This document shows, piece by piece, positions 17,567-26,189 of a stretch of DNA of 64,000 nt. The DNA comes from Selenomonadaceae bacterium (GTDB lineage Bacteria; Bacillota; Negativicutes; Selenomonadales; Selenomonadaceae): assembly GCA_017484005.1 (NCBI GenBank), contig JAFUTY010000023.1:18419-82418 (forward strand). The letters run 5' to 3'. The stretch's first letter is position 1, and every line of letters starts with the position of its first letter. The translations under genes and the position numbers were made by a program. The notes under the pieces were generated by a model. That model worked only from the letters and a program-made list of their open reading frames with translations. It did not search any database and was not told the origin of the DNA.

Positions 17567-19378
17567 CTATTCCGCTTTCGATTCCAGATTTTCGGGCGAA
17601 TCATCCCAATCCTTTCTAAGTTTTTCGATGAAATCTGGAACTGGAAGAGGTTTCGAAAAATAATATCCTTGAATGTCATCCGCACCAATGCTCGCGAGAA
17701 AATCGACCTGCGCTTTTGTCTCGACTCCTTCGACGACAACTCCCATATCCAGATCGAACGCCAAATGCATGATCGATTTCAAAATTGATCTAGCTCGCGC
17801 AGATTTTTCCAATTCTCTAACGAAAGCCATGTCAATTTTCAACACGTCAACAGGCAGATTCTTCAACATGTTCAGCGACGAATATCCACTTCCAAAATCA
17901 TCCATTAGAACTGGAAATCCTTCTTCACGGAAAACTTTGATAACGCTTGTCAACTGGTGTGGATTATCTGTATACGCGCTTTCAGTGATTTCAAGTTTCA
18001 ACATCCACGGCTCAAGCTCATACCGCTCAATCAAATTCAACAAAAACTCGAGCAGATCGAGATTGTAAAAATTCATTCTTGAAACGTTGACTGAAACTGG
18101 AATCAATTTTTGCCCACTCTCGCGCTGGCGTTTGAGAAATTTGCAAACCTCTTCCCAAACAAATCGGTCGAGCTTGACAATGAATCCATTCCGCTCGAAA
18201 ACTGGAATGAATTTGCCTGGCGAAATCATTCCGTTGACTGGATGAAACCACCGAACTAATGCTTCCGCGCTGACGATGTGATTCGATACGAGACTATAAA
18301 CCGGCTGCAGAAAAATCGTGAATTGATGTTCCTGCAGCGCAAAATTCATATCGCGCACGATCATTTGTTCCTGCAGCATTTGATCGCGCATGCTCGCATC
18401 ATAATACGCGTAGCGATTCATGTAATTGCCTTTGATTTTGTTGAGAGCCATGTGAGCACGGTCGCACATCTGATCGACTGGCAAAGCTGTCTCTTCAACT
18501 GGATAAACGCCGGCATAAAATAGAATGTTATGACTGATTCCGAGTGAGAGAATTGTATTATCGAGTCCCTCGATTAGACGCTCGATATTCAATTGCTCCT
18601 CCGGCATGCAAATCACAAAATGATCTGCTTCGATTCGCGCGGCTAAACTCGTTTCGAGATCGATTGTCGCTAAAAAATAGTATGCAGACGTTCGAAGAAT
18701 CAGATTTCCAGTTTCAACGCGGAAAAGATCATTGATCGCCTTGAAACATGAAATATCAAGATAAATAATGCAAAATTTTATATCGCTGTGATCTCGAATC
18801 ATGTCTGCCGTGCGCTGATAAAATGCTTCGCGATTATAAAGTCCAGTCAACGCATCGCGCTCGATTGTCGCATGCATTTCCACGATCTGCTGATCCTTTG
18901 CGACCTGCTCGAGCTTTTGCCATTCATTTTCAACTCGCGCCATGACATTTCTGACGCGACATTGCACGACAGTTGGATTATACGGTTTGGTTATGAAATC
19001 AGCCGCGCCCATCTCCATCGCTCGAGCTTCACTTTCACCGTCATTCCGCGCAGTCATGACGATTACAGGGATATCAATTGATCTGCGGCGCAGAACTTTC
19101 AAAACTTCATAGCCATCCATCACGGGCATCACGAGATCGACGATTAAAATATTGACGTCATTTTCTTCGATTAATGCAATTGCCTCGCGACCATCTGACG
19201 CCTCGAGAATATCATACTTGTCTTGAAAAAATTGCGACAGGAGCACTCGATTCATTTCAACATCGTCCGCGATTAGCATGACTGGACGCTTTGGAACTTT
19301 TTCGAGAGCCTTGTCCAATTCTTCTTTGCTCATGGATTTCGGATCGTCAGCGATTGAGCCGACATCGTTTTTCAACAA
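17567..19378 (-). CDS. Response regulator with degenerate GGDEF and intact EAL domain
   Basis: Domain order: REC at about 32-150 (phospho-acceptor Asp81 in IVDLVMP, Lys in TKPYNP), GGDEF-like at about 170-330, EAL at about 345-590. The GGDEF signature is replaced by RIEADHF, so cyclase activity is probably lost. The EAL domain keeps AEALVRW, ITESAY, DDFGSGYSS, KIDMAF and VEGVE, so it should hydrolyse cyclic di-GMP, possibly with the GGDEF part as a GTP-sensing module. It lies downstream of pilT in the same operon, consistent with control of twitching motility or adhesion. No sensor kinase is adjacent. Confidence 0.88.
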   Translation of the reverse strand: MLKNDVGSIADDPKSMSKEELDKALEKVPKRPVMLIADDVEMNRVLLSQFFQDKYDILEASDGREAIALIEENDVNILIVDLVMPVMDGYEVLKVLRRRSIDIPVIVMTARNDGESEARAMEMGAADFITKPYNPTVVQCRVRNVMARVENEWQKLEQVAKDQQIVEMHATIERDALTGLYNREAFYQRTADMIRDHSDIKFCIIYLDISCFKAINDLFRVETGNLILRTSAYYFLATIDLETSLAARIEADHFVICMPEEQLNIERLIEGLDNTILSLGISHNILFYAGVYPVEETALPVDQMCDRAHMALNKIKGNYMNRYAYYDASMRDQMLQEQMIVRDMNFALQEHQFTIFLQPVYSLVSNHIVSAEALVRWFHPVNGMISPGKFIPVFERNGFIVKLDRFVWEEVCKFLKRQRESGQKLIPVSVNVSRMNFYNLDLLEFLLNLIERYELEPWMLKLEITESAYTDNPHQLTSVIKVFREEGFPVLMDDFGSGYSSLNMLKNLPVDVLKIDMAFVRELEKSARARSILKSIMHLAFDLDMGVVVEGVETKAQVDFLASIGADDIQGYYFSKPLPVPDFIEKLRKDWDDSPENLESKAE

Positions 19379-19400
19379 GATTATCCCCTCTTCTTGGCTA

Positions 19401-20399
19401 TCAAATCAGATCGTCGATAACCAAATCGTGCATAGCGGATTCCATGGTTTTCATACCGATATCTTGACTGCTCATCATTGTATTAATGAGTTGAGTGTAT
19501 TTTCCTTGACGAATCAAACTGCGAACTGAAGTTGTTGCCAATAAAACTTCTGTCGCATTGATTCGACCGCCTTTTCTTGCAGGAACTAATTGCTGGGAGA
19601 AAATTCCACGCAAAACATCGGCAAATTGATCTCGAATTGCGTCGCGTTGATCTGCAGGGAACATCGATTCGACACGCATTGCAGTATCAGCCGCACCGCG
19701 AGTATGCAGCGTTCCAATGACAAAAATTCCAGCTGCTGCTGCCTCGATTGTCACACGCATCGATTCCGCGTCACGAATCTCTCCGACTAGCAATATATCC
19801 GGCATCTCGCGAAGAGCTGCTCGAAGTGCATCGGGGAATGACATGAAATCTCGACCAAATTCACGTTGAGAAATCATGCAATTCGGCGAAGAATATTCAT
19901 ATTCAATTGGATCTTCAAGCGTCAAAACATGGAGTGCACGTCGATGAAGCATCGTGTTCAAAAACGCCGCGATCGATGTTGATTTTCCAGATCCAGTTTT
20001 GCCGGTGAATAATAGAAGTCCATTCAGCGGCTCGTCAACCATTTGCATCATGATTGGCGGAAGTCGCAATTCGATCAAAGACGGAATTCTGTCGGGGATC
20101 AATCGAAGTGCGATTGCGAGATGTCCGCGTTGAAAATATGCATTCCCACGAAAACGTCGACCGCTTGCCGTCCACGAAAAGTCGATCGAGTAATTATGGG
20201 AAAGGAGATCCTGTTGATCATCGTTGACCATTGACGCGAGACATTCTTCGAGAAATCGCTCGGTGAGTGGCTGCTGCATGATTGGCTGGAGCTGTCCGCT
20301 TTGACGCATGAATGGCGGCTGATCCACCGTGAGATGAATATCAGACGCGTTAGCATCAACCGCGGCGGCAGAGAGTTCATAGAGCATGTTATCAATCAT
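19401..20399 (-). CDS. pilT: Type IV pilus retraction ATPase PilT
   Basis: Secretion ATPase of the PilT/VirB11 family, 332 residues. Motifs: DIHLTVDQPPFMR at the N-terminus, Walker A TGKTGSGKST, the acidic box TLEDPIEYEY, Walker B DILLVGEIRD and the His box GTLHTRGA. It depolymerises type IV pili and drives retraction. The ATG at 20399 with AAGGGGG upstream is chosen; the frame extends further upstream into the gene for the nitrogenase-like protein without a ribosome site. PilC, a prepilin peptidase and two pilins lie at 32.1-34.9 kb, but no extension ATPase (PilB) is in the window. Confidence 0.88.
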   Translation of the reverse strand: MIDNMLYELSAAAVDANASDIHLTVDQPPFMRQSGQLQPIMQQPLTERFLEECLASMVNDDQQDLLSHNYSIDFSWTASGRRFRGNAYFQRGHLAIALRLIPDRIPSLIELRLPPIMMQMVDEPLNGLLLFTGKTGSGKSTSIAAFLNTMLHRRALHVLTLEDPIEYEYSSPNCMISQREFGRDFMSFPDALRAALREMPDILLVGEIRDAESMRVTIEAAAAGIFVIGTLHTRGAADTAMRVESMFPADQRDAIRDQFADVLRGIFSQQLVPARKGGRINATEVLLATTSVRSLIRQGKYTQLINTMMSSQDIGMKTMESAMHDLVIDDLI

Positions 20400-20464
20400 A
20401 ATTTTATCCCCCTTATTTAATGTAGTGATTTGTTTTTGATCTTCCAAAAATAGACAATCCAAAT

Positions 20465-21493
20465 TCAATTTGAGATTGCGAAATGCGGCATATCGAAGAA
20501 ATCTCCGCGCCATCTTTTAGGAAGATATTGTTTCAAATTCGGATCTGCCAAAATACATCCAAAGTTATTTTTAGATACCAGTTTGGTAAAATCCTCCACA
20601 GATTTCAATCGACGATCATACGGCTGGCACAAATAATTTTGCATCATGAAAAAACTCGCGACAACAATTCTCGAGACTGGATATTGAGTCTGAAGCCAAT
20701 GACGGAATGAATTCGCTTTGAATTGCTGATGAACGATCAAAATTTTTTCATAACCATTCGGCTTGTCGCTGATGTGAATCTGCATTTCTGACATGAAAAG
20801 TGGATAATCAATGTGAAATGGAATTCCGAAAGTCTTTTGCAAAAATTTAGCCGCTGGAAATCCACTCGGTGCAACGACTAAAACTTCCTCGATTGAACTT
20901 GCATCGCGAAAAATTTCCAATCCATGATCTCGTCCGAAGCAATAGATCTTCTGCCAGCCTTTTCGAGTATATCGACGTCTCAACTCATCAACTGCAGGAA
21001 TTTCAAAATCAAATGGCGTGACTCCTAGAACTCCAAGAGCCCATCGCTTTTTGACTTGTTGAGGTTCAGTCATTCGAAACAGCGTCGCAAGATAAATTTC
21101 TTGAATTCCATCATCATAAAATTTTGTTTCATCGCAGCCAGCGGCAATTGAAACTCGATGAAATTTCTCCTCGATGTTTCGACAGATTTCCGCGATATTC
21201 AATCCAAAAACTGAAACTCGCGGAACTCCAATCAATCCAATAAGTGTAGAATCACCGATAATCGATTCGACTTTCGAAATGATTTCTGAATCGTCGCGAA
21301 GTCTATCAATCAGAGTATAGAGGGGAATATTGAGCTGCAGAATTCGATTTTGATCGATAATCCCGCACCATTTTGGATTTTGTAAACCGCTGATATTTTC
21401 GCTGGACGAATTGCAAATGATACAAACTCCGCCCATCGATTGAATCGCTTGAATTGCGCCGATGATATCTGGTGCGAGACTCAAGCCGCTCAT
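20465..21493 (-). CDS. Nitrogenase component 1-like protein
   Basis: Resembles the nitrogenase component 1/oxidoreductase fold (PF00148) of NifD/NifK/BchB relatives: GLIGVPRVSVFGLNIAEI, RWALGVLGVTPFDFEIPAVDELRRRY, the segment SSIEEVLVVAPSGFPAAKFL and FGIPFHIDYPL follow the usual pattern of three Rossmann-like subdomains. At 342 residues it is shorter than NifD (about 480), and the cysteines that bind the P-cluster are not evident; CIICNSS near the N-terminus is the only Cys pair. No NifH or nif genes are near. It starts an operon with pilT and the EAL regulator. Such orphan homologues occur in anaerobic Bacillota with unknown roles. Confidence 0.6.
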   Translation of the reverse strand: MSGLSLAPDIIGAIQAIQSMGGVCIICNSSSENISGLQNPKWCGIIDQNRILQLNIPLYTLIDRLRDDSEIISKVESIIGDSTLIGLIGVPRVSVFGLNIAEICRNIEEKFHRVSIAAGCDETKFYDDGIQEIYLATLFRMTEPQQVKKRWALGVLGVTPFDFEIPAVDELRRRYTRKGWQKIYCFGRDHGLEIFRDASSIEEVLVVAPSGFPAAKFLQKTFGIPFHIDYPLFMSEMQIHISDKPNGYEKILIVHQQFKANSFRHWLQTQYPVSRIVVASFFMMQNYLCQPYDRRLKSVEDFTKLVSKNNFGCILADPNLKQYLPKRWRGDFFDMPHFAISN

Positions 21494-21628
21494 AACTTAT
21501 CCTCCTCGACGGAAAATTTTTTTACATTATACACTGCAATAATGGAATTTGATCTGAAAAAAATTCCGCGAGCAAAATTGCGGCGAATGTAGTATATTTC
21601 AGAAAAATTCAAGAAGGGACGATCTCTT

Positions 21629-23086
21629 TTGACACAATTCGACAAACGCAACATTTCCATGATGATGGATTTGTATGAAATGACAATGGCGAATGGATAT
21701 TTCGTCGATCAAAACGTGAAATCTCAAGTCGCGTTCGATGTTTTCTATCGTCGAAATCCTGATCACGGCGGATTTGCAATCTTTGCAGGGCTCGAGCAAA
21801 TTCTCGAGTATCTCGAAAACATGCATTTTGATTCTGCGGATATCGATTATTTCCGCTCGCTGAATCTGTTTTCGGAAAATTTTTTGGAGTATCTCCGCGA
21901 TTTTAAATTCACTGGATCGATCTATGCATTTCCCGAGGGCACGATTATGTATCCAGATGAGCCAATTTTGACGGTTGTCGCGAATTTAATCGATGCTCAG
22001 CTCGTTGAAACTGCAATTCTCTCACAAATAAACCACCAATCTTTAATCGCAACGAAAGCTCGTCGAATTGTCAGAGCAGCAAATGGGCGGGCAGTTTCAG
22101 ATTTTGGCGCACGTCGAGCTCACAATATGGATGCGGCGACCTATGGAGCTCGAGCAGCGTATATCGGTGGAGTCAATGGAACAGCGACAGTCAGTGCGGG
22201 CGAGATGTTTGGAATTCCTGTCGGTGGAACGATGGCTCACAGCTGGGTTATGTTTTATCGAAACGAATTCGAGGCGTTCAAAAAATATGCCGAGACCTAT
22301 CCAGATGCCGCGACGCTGTTAGTCGATACATATGACGTGATTCATTCTGGAATTCCCAACGCGATTCGAGTTGCTCGCGAAATTCTTGAACCGATGGGCA
22401 AACGTCTCAAGGGAATTCGAATCGATTCCGGCGACTTGGCATATTTATCAAAACGAATTCGAACGATGTTAGACGATGCGGATCTCAAAGACTGCAAGAT
22501 CGTCGCGTCAAATTCTCTCGATGAATTTACAATCGCCTCGCTGTTGAGTCAAGGTGCGCAAATCGATTCATTCGGCGTCGGTGAAAGATTAATCACGGCG
22601 AAATCTGAACCAGTTTTCGGTGCAGTTTACAAAATCGCGGCGGTTGAAGAGAATGGAAAATTCGAGCCGCGAATCAAAGTCTCGGAAAATGTTGAAAAAA
22701 TCACGAATCCAGGTTTGAAAGATGTCTATCGAGTTTATGATCCGAATGGAAAAGCTGTCGCGGATCTTCTAGCGCTGCACGGTGAAAATGTTGATATGTC
22801 ACAGCCGTTCCGCTATGTTGATCCTTTGAAACCGTGGAAAAATCGATCGTTTGAACATTGCACGGCGAAAAATTTGCGTCGATTGTATTTGGAAAATGGA
22901 AAACGCGTTGAGAATCTGCCAAGTCTCAACGAAATTCGAGATTATGTTCAATCGCAGCTCACGAATGAGATTTGGCAGGAGGAACAGCGATTTGAAAATC
23001 CACATAAACATTATCTGGATATGAGTCCAAACTATTACGAGATGAAGATGTCGCTGTTATATGAAACGCGGAAGAATTTGGAGTGA
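21629..23086 (+). CDS. pncB: Nicotinate phosphoribosyltransferase
   Basis: Converts nicotinate and PRPP to nicotinate mononucleotide in NAD salvage. Family hallmarks: MDLYEMTMANGYF at the N-terminus, FYRRNPDHGGFAIFAGLEQ, SDFGARRAH with the catalytic His region, GTMAHSW and RIDSGDLAYLSK; length 485 is standard. It starts with TTG preceded by an AGGGA-type site. The next gene, aroE, begins 5 bases after its stop. Confidence 0.93.
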   Translation: MTQFDKRNISMMMDLYEMTMANGYFVDQNVKSQVAFDVFYRRNPDHGGFAIFAGLEQILEYLENMHFDSADIDYFRSLNLFSENFLEYLRDFKFTGSIYAFPEGTIMYPDEPILTVVANLIDAQLVETAILSQINHQSLIATKARRIVRAANGRAVSDFGARRAHNMDAATYGARAAYIGGVNGTATVSAGEMFGIPVGGTMAHSWVMFYRNEFEAFKKYAETYPDAATLLVDTYDVIHSGIPNAIRVAREILEPMGKRLKGIRIDSGDLAYLSKRIRTMLDDADLKDCKIVASNSLDEFTIASLLSQGAQIDSFGVGERLITAKSEPVFGAVYKIAAVEENGKFEPRIKVSENVEKITNPGLKDVYRVYDPNGKAVADLLALHGENVDMSQPFRYVDPLKPWKNRSFEHCTAKNLRRLYLENGKRVENLPSLNEIRDYVQSQLTNEIWQEEQRFENPHKHYLDMSPNYYEMKMSLLYETRKNLE

Positions 23087-23090
23087 TTCG

Positions 23091-23903
23091 ATGAATTTTG
23101 CAGTTATCGGCTATCCAATTGAGCATTCTCTATCTCCAAAAATGCATCAGGCGGCACTCGATAAAATTTTCCCAGATTCAAGCTACATTCGACTTTCGAT
23201 CGCACCGGAAAATTTGAAAATCGGAGTTGAATCATTGAGAAATTTGAATTTTCGAGGATTCAACGTCACAATTCCACACAAAACTTCGATCATGGAATTT
23301 TTGGACGAGATCGATTCAGACGCTCAAGAAATTGGTGCAGTGAATACTGTTGTTAATGTATCTGGAAAATTGATTGGATTCAACACGGATCATTTGGGAT
23401 TTTTGCATGGATTGGGCGATTTTTTGATAGAGAATCGAGATGTCACGATGTTGGGAGCTGGTGGAGCGGCTCGAGCGGTTTATCATGCGTTCAAAAAGAA
23501 TCGAGCGCGTCGAATCACAATTGGAGTTCGAAATTTGAATCGCGCCAAAAATTTTGATTCCGCGGAAATTTTTCAATTCGAAGATCCAGAATTTGTTGAA
23601 AGACTCGCGACAACAGATCTAATCGTCAACACTACTCCTCTCGGAATGAATCCAAATGTTGATTCTATGCCGCCAATCGATATTGAAAAAATGAATCGGG
23701 AAGCATTTGTCTACGATTTAATTTATACTCCGGAGCTCACAAAATTTTTGCAGGAATCTCAAAAGCGCGGGCATCGAATTGCGAATGGCGTTCCAATGCT
23801 AGTGGGACAAGGGGCTGAAGCGTTTCGACTTTGGACGGGAAAAATTCCAGATATCGATTCAATGCTTGACGCGCTGTTAAATCAACTTCGATGCAAGAAT
23901 TGA
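23091..23903 (+). CDS. aroE: Shikimate dehydrogenase
   Basis: NADPH-dependent reduction of 3-dehydroshikimate in aromatic amino acid synthesis. Motifs: VIGYPIEHSLSPKMH (substrate serines), FNVTIPHKTSIM with the catalytic Lys, AVNTVV, GFNTDHLGF with the catalytic Asp, the dinucleotide loop LGAGGAARAV and QGAEAFRLWTG near the end. The ATG at 23091 is used; earlier in-frame codons lie inside pncB. Its 3' end overlaps hypF by 13 bases. Confidence 0.93.
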   Translation: MNFAVIGYPIEHSLSPKMHQAALDKIFPDSSYIRLSIAPENLKIGVESLRNLNFRGFNVTIPHKTSIMEFLDEIDSDAQEIGAVNTVVNVSGKLIGFNTDHLGFLHGLGDFLIENRDVTMLGAGGAARAVYHAFKKNRARRITIGVRNLNRAKNFDSAEIFQFEDPEFVERLATTDLIVNTTPLGMNPNVDSMPPIDIEKMNREAFVYDLIYTPELTKFLQESQKRGHRIANGVPMLVGQGAEAFRLWTGKIPDIDSMLDALLNQLRCKN

Positions 23904-26107
23904 TTCGCGTTTTTGGAATCGTTCAAGGAGTGGGATTTCGACCATTCATCGCAAATTTGGCGCGAGATTTCAAGCTTCGAGGGACAGTTTCGAATCGAGG
24001 AGCATTCGTCGAAATTTTTTGTGATGGTGAGGGCGATCGATTAGATGAATTTCGTCGAGCGATCGTTCAAAAAAAGCCTCCGCGATCGATAATTTTGCAA
24101 GTTGAATTCGAGCCGGTGAAATTTGATCCTCCCAACAATTTTGAGATTATCGAAAGCAATTTTGAAACTGGAATTCGATTTGTCTCACCAGATATCGCGA
24201 TTTGTCCAGATTGTCAGCGCGAGATGTTAGATCCCAATGATCGGCGATATTTACATCCATTTATCAATTGCACTGCCTGCGGAGCTCGATTGACAATCAT
24301 TGAAAAACTTCCATATGATCGCGAGCGCACGACGATGAAAATTTTTCCGATGTGCGAAAGTTGTCGCGAGGAGTATGAAAATCCAAATTCGCGGCGATAT
24401 GATGCTCAGCCGATTTGTTGCAATGATTGCGGTGCGAGCTATTTTTTATTGAGCGATTCAAAAATCAAAAATCTCGAGGCAATTCATCGAGCCTGCGAGA
24501 TTGTCAAATCGGGCGGAATCGTTGCAGTGAAAGGGATTGGTGGATTTCATCTTTGCTGCGACGCTCGAAATCCTTCCGCGATTCAAAAATTGCGCGATCG
24601 AAAACATCGACCATCGAAACCGTTTGCAGTGATGTTTCGAAATATCGAGGCAGTTCGATCAAATTGTTTCATTAATATAGTGTCGGAAAAAATTCTCGAC
24701 GGCTATCAAAAACCGATTCTACTTTTGCCGAAAAAAAAATCATCGACACTGCCGGAATCGATCGCGCCGATGAATTCGAAAATCGGAGCATTTTTGCCAT
24801 ATGCGCCGATTCATCTATTAATTTTTCAAGAATTGCAGACTGATTCGCTAATTATGACGTCAGGAAATGCCTCAGGATCTCCAATCTGCCGAAATGATTC
24901 CGAGGCTCAAGAATTTTTGTCTGAAATAGCTGACGAGATTTTGACAAATGATCGCGAAATTTTGTTGCGAGCTGACGATTCAGTTGCAGAAATTTTTCGC
25001 GATGAAATCTATATGATTAGACGATCTCGAGGATTTGCGCCGCTGCCATTCCATGTAAAAATTTCAAAATCGAAAAAAATTTTAGCACTCGGCGCGGATC
25101 TCAAAAATTCATTCTGCTTTTCAGATGGAGAATTTGTCTTCAATTCACCATATATCGGCGATCTGTCAGATTTACGATCGATTGAAACTTTGCGAGAATC
25201 AGTGAATCGAATGCTCGATTTATTCGAAATTCAGCCGGATCTCGTTGCATGCGATCTTCATCCTTTATATCAATCTTCGAAAATTGCAACTGAATTGAAA
25301 CTTCCGATCAAAAAAATTCAGCATCATCACTCACATGTTGCATCGTGTCTAGCTGAAAATAATTTTCATGGTGACTCGATAGGAATTGCATTCGATGGAA
25401 CAGGATTTGGACTTGACGGATCGATTTGGGGCGGAGAAATATTTGTGAATTTTGAAAGACGATTCTCGATAAATTCATTCATCCATGCTGGAGGAGATCA
25501 AGCATCGCGCGATGGATCTCGAATTGCAAATTCAATGTTGATCGATCTTTTTCCAGATCCTCAAAAAGTTTCCGAAATTCTAGGGATCGATTCAACATTC
25601 AACGCGACAAAATTTTTAAGAGATCGGAATTTGAACTGTATCAAATCGACAAGCTGTGGAAGATTGTTCGATGCAGTTTCAGCGATTTTAGGAATCAAAT
25701 CTGTATCGACATTCGAGGGAGAAGCGGCAATCGATCTTCAAAATTGCGCGATGAAATCTAGCGATTCGATAGATCGACCAAAATTTTCGATCGATCAAAC
25801 TAACGATCTATTTCGATTTTTGGTTGAAAAGAGAATCGAGGGAGTCTCGACAGATCTTTTAGCTTTGGAATTTCATCGATCACTCGCGGAAATGATCCTC
25901 GATGCATGCTTAAAAATTCGTCGAGAATCTAAAATCGAGACAGTCGCGATATCTGGAGGATGTTTTCAAAATACATTGTTACTTGATTTAACGATGAATC
26001 TTTTAGAGAAAAATTCATTTCAAGTTTTGATTCATCATTTGAATCCGCCGAATGATGGTGGAATTGCGCTTGGACAAATATATCTCGCTAGCAGGCATGA
26101 CGTTTGA
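23891..26107 (+). CDS. hypF: Carbamoyltransferase HypF
   Basis: Makes the CN ligands of [NiFe]-hydrogenase by activating carbamoyl phosphate. Domains in order: acylphosphatase-like at about 1-90 (GIVQGVGFRPF), two zinc motifs at about 105-185 (CPDCQ...CTACG and CESCR...CNDCG), a YrdC-like ATP domain at about 200-380 (GGIVAVKGIGGFHL, KHRPSKPFAVM), and a Kae1-like domain with HHHSHVASC and AFDGTGFGLDG. Length 738 is normal. It contains a run of nine A near 24730. The partner genes hypCDE and the hydrogenase are not in this window, so the [NiFe]-hydrogenase is inferred to be elsewhere. Confidence 0.93.
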   Translation: MQELIRVFGIVQGVGFRPFIANLARDFKLRGTVSNRGAFVEIFCDGEGDRLDEFRRAIVQKKPPRSIILQVEFEPVKFDPPNNFEIIESNFETGIRFVSPDIAICPDCQREMLDPNDRRYLHPFINCTACGARLTIIEKLPYDRERTTMKIFPMCESCREEYENPNSRRYDAQPICCNDCGASYFLLSDSKIKNLEAIHRACEIVKSGGIVAVKGIGGFHLCCDARNPSAIQKLRDRKHRPSKPFAVMFRNIEAVRSNCFINIVSEKILDGYQKPILLLPKKKSSTLPESIAPMNSKIGAFLPYAPIHLLIFQELQTDSLIMTSGNASGSPICRNDSEAQEFLSEIADEILTNDREILLRADDSVAEIFRDEIYMIRRSRGFAPLPFHVKISKSKKILALGADLKNSFCFSDGEFVFNSPYIGDLSDLRSIETLRESVNRMLDLFEIQPDLVACDLHPLYQSSKIATELKLPIKKIQHHHSHVASCLAENNFHGDSIGIAFDGTGFGLDGSIWGGEIFVNFERRFSINSFIHAGGDQASRDGSRIANSMLIDLFPDPQKVSEILGIDSTFNATKFLRDRNLNCIKSTSCGRLFDAVSAILGIKSVSTFEGEAAIDLQNCAMKSSDSIDRPKFSIDQTNDLFRFLVEKRIEGVSTDLLALEFHRSLAEMILDACLKIRRESKIETVAISGGCFQNTLLLDLTMNLLEKNSFQVLIHHLNPPNDGGIALGQIYLASRHDV

Positions 26108-26110
26108 TCT

Positions 26111-26141
26111 AAATTGGGTCAAGCATCATGCTTGTTTTTTT
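26111..26141 (+). terminator. Terminator of hypF; AAATTGGGTC-hairpin element, copy 2
   Basis: AAATTGGGT followed by the stem CAAGCA/TGCTTG and T7. It matches the element at 16791-16819 with compensatory stem changes. Confidence 0.82.
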
Positions 26142-26150
26142 ATTTCCGAA

Positions 26151-26189
26151 CAAAAAAAGAATCCGTCCCGATTTCTCAGAACGGATCTT
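26151..26189 (-). terminator. Terminator of the PAS-GGDEF-GAF gene
   Basis: On minus: GATCCGTtctgag...cgggACGGATTC followed by T7; the stem overlaps the last codons of the gene. Confidence 0.75.

Noticed and set aside
20465..21493. True nitrogenase subunit
   Set aside because: Too short, no P-cluster cysteines and no NifH or nif genes nearby.
24725..24745. A9 homopolymer in hypF as a second phase switch
   Set aside because: The gene is intact through it and poly-A runs of this size are common in this AT-rich DNA; no protein break seen.
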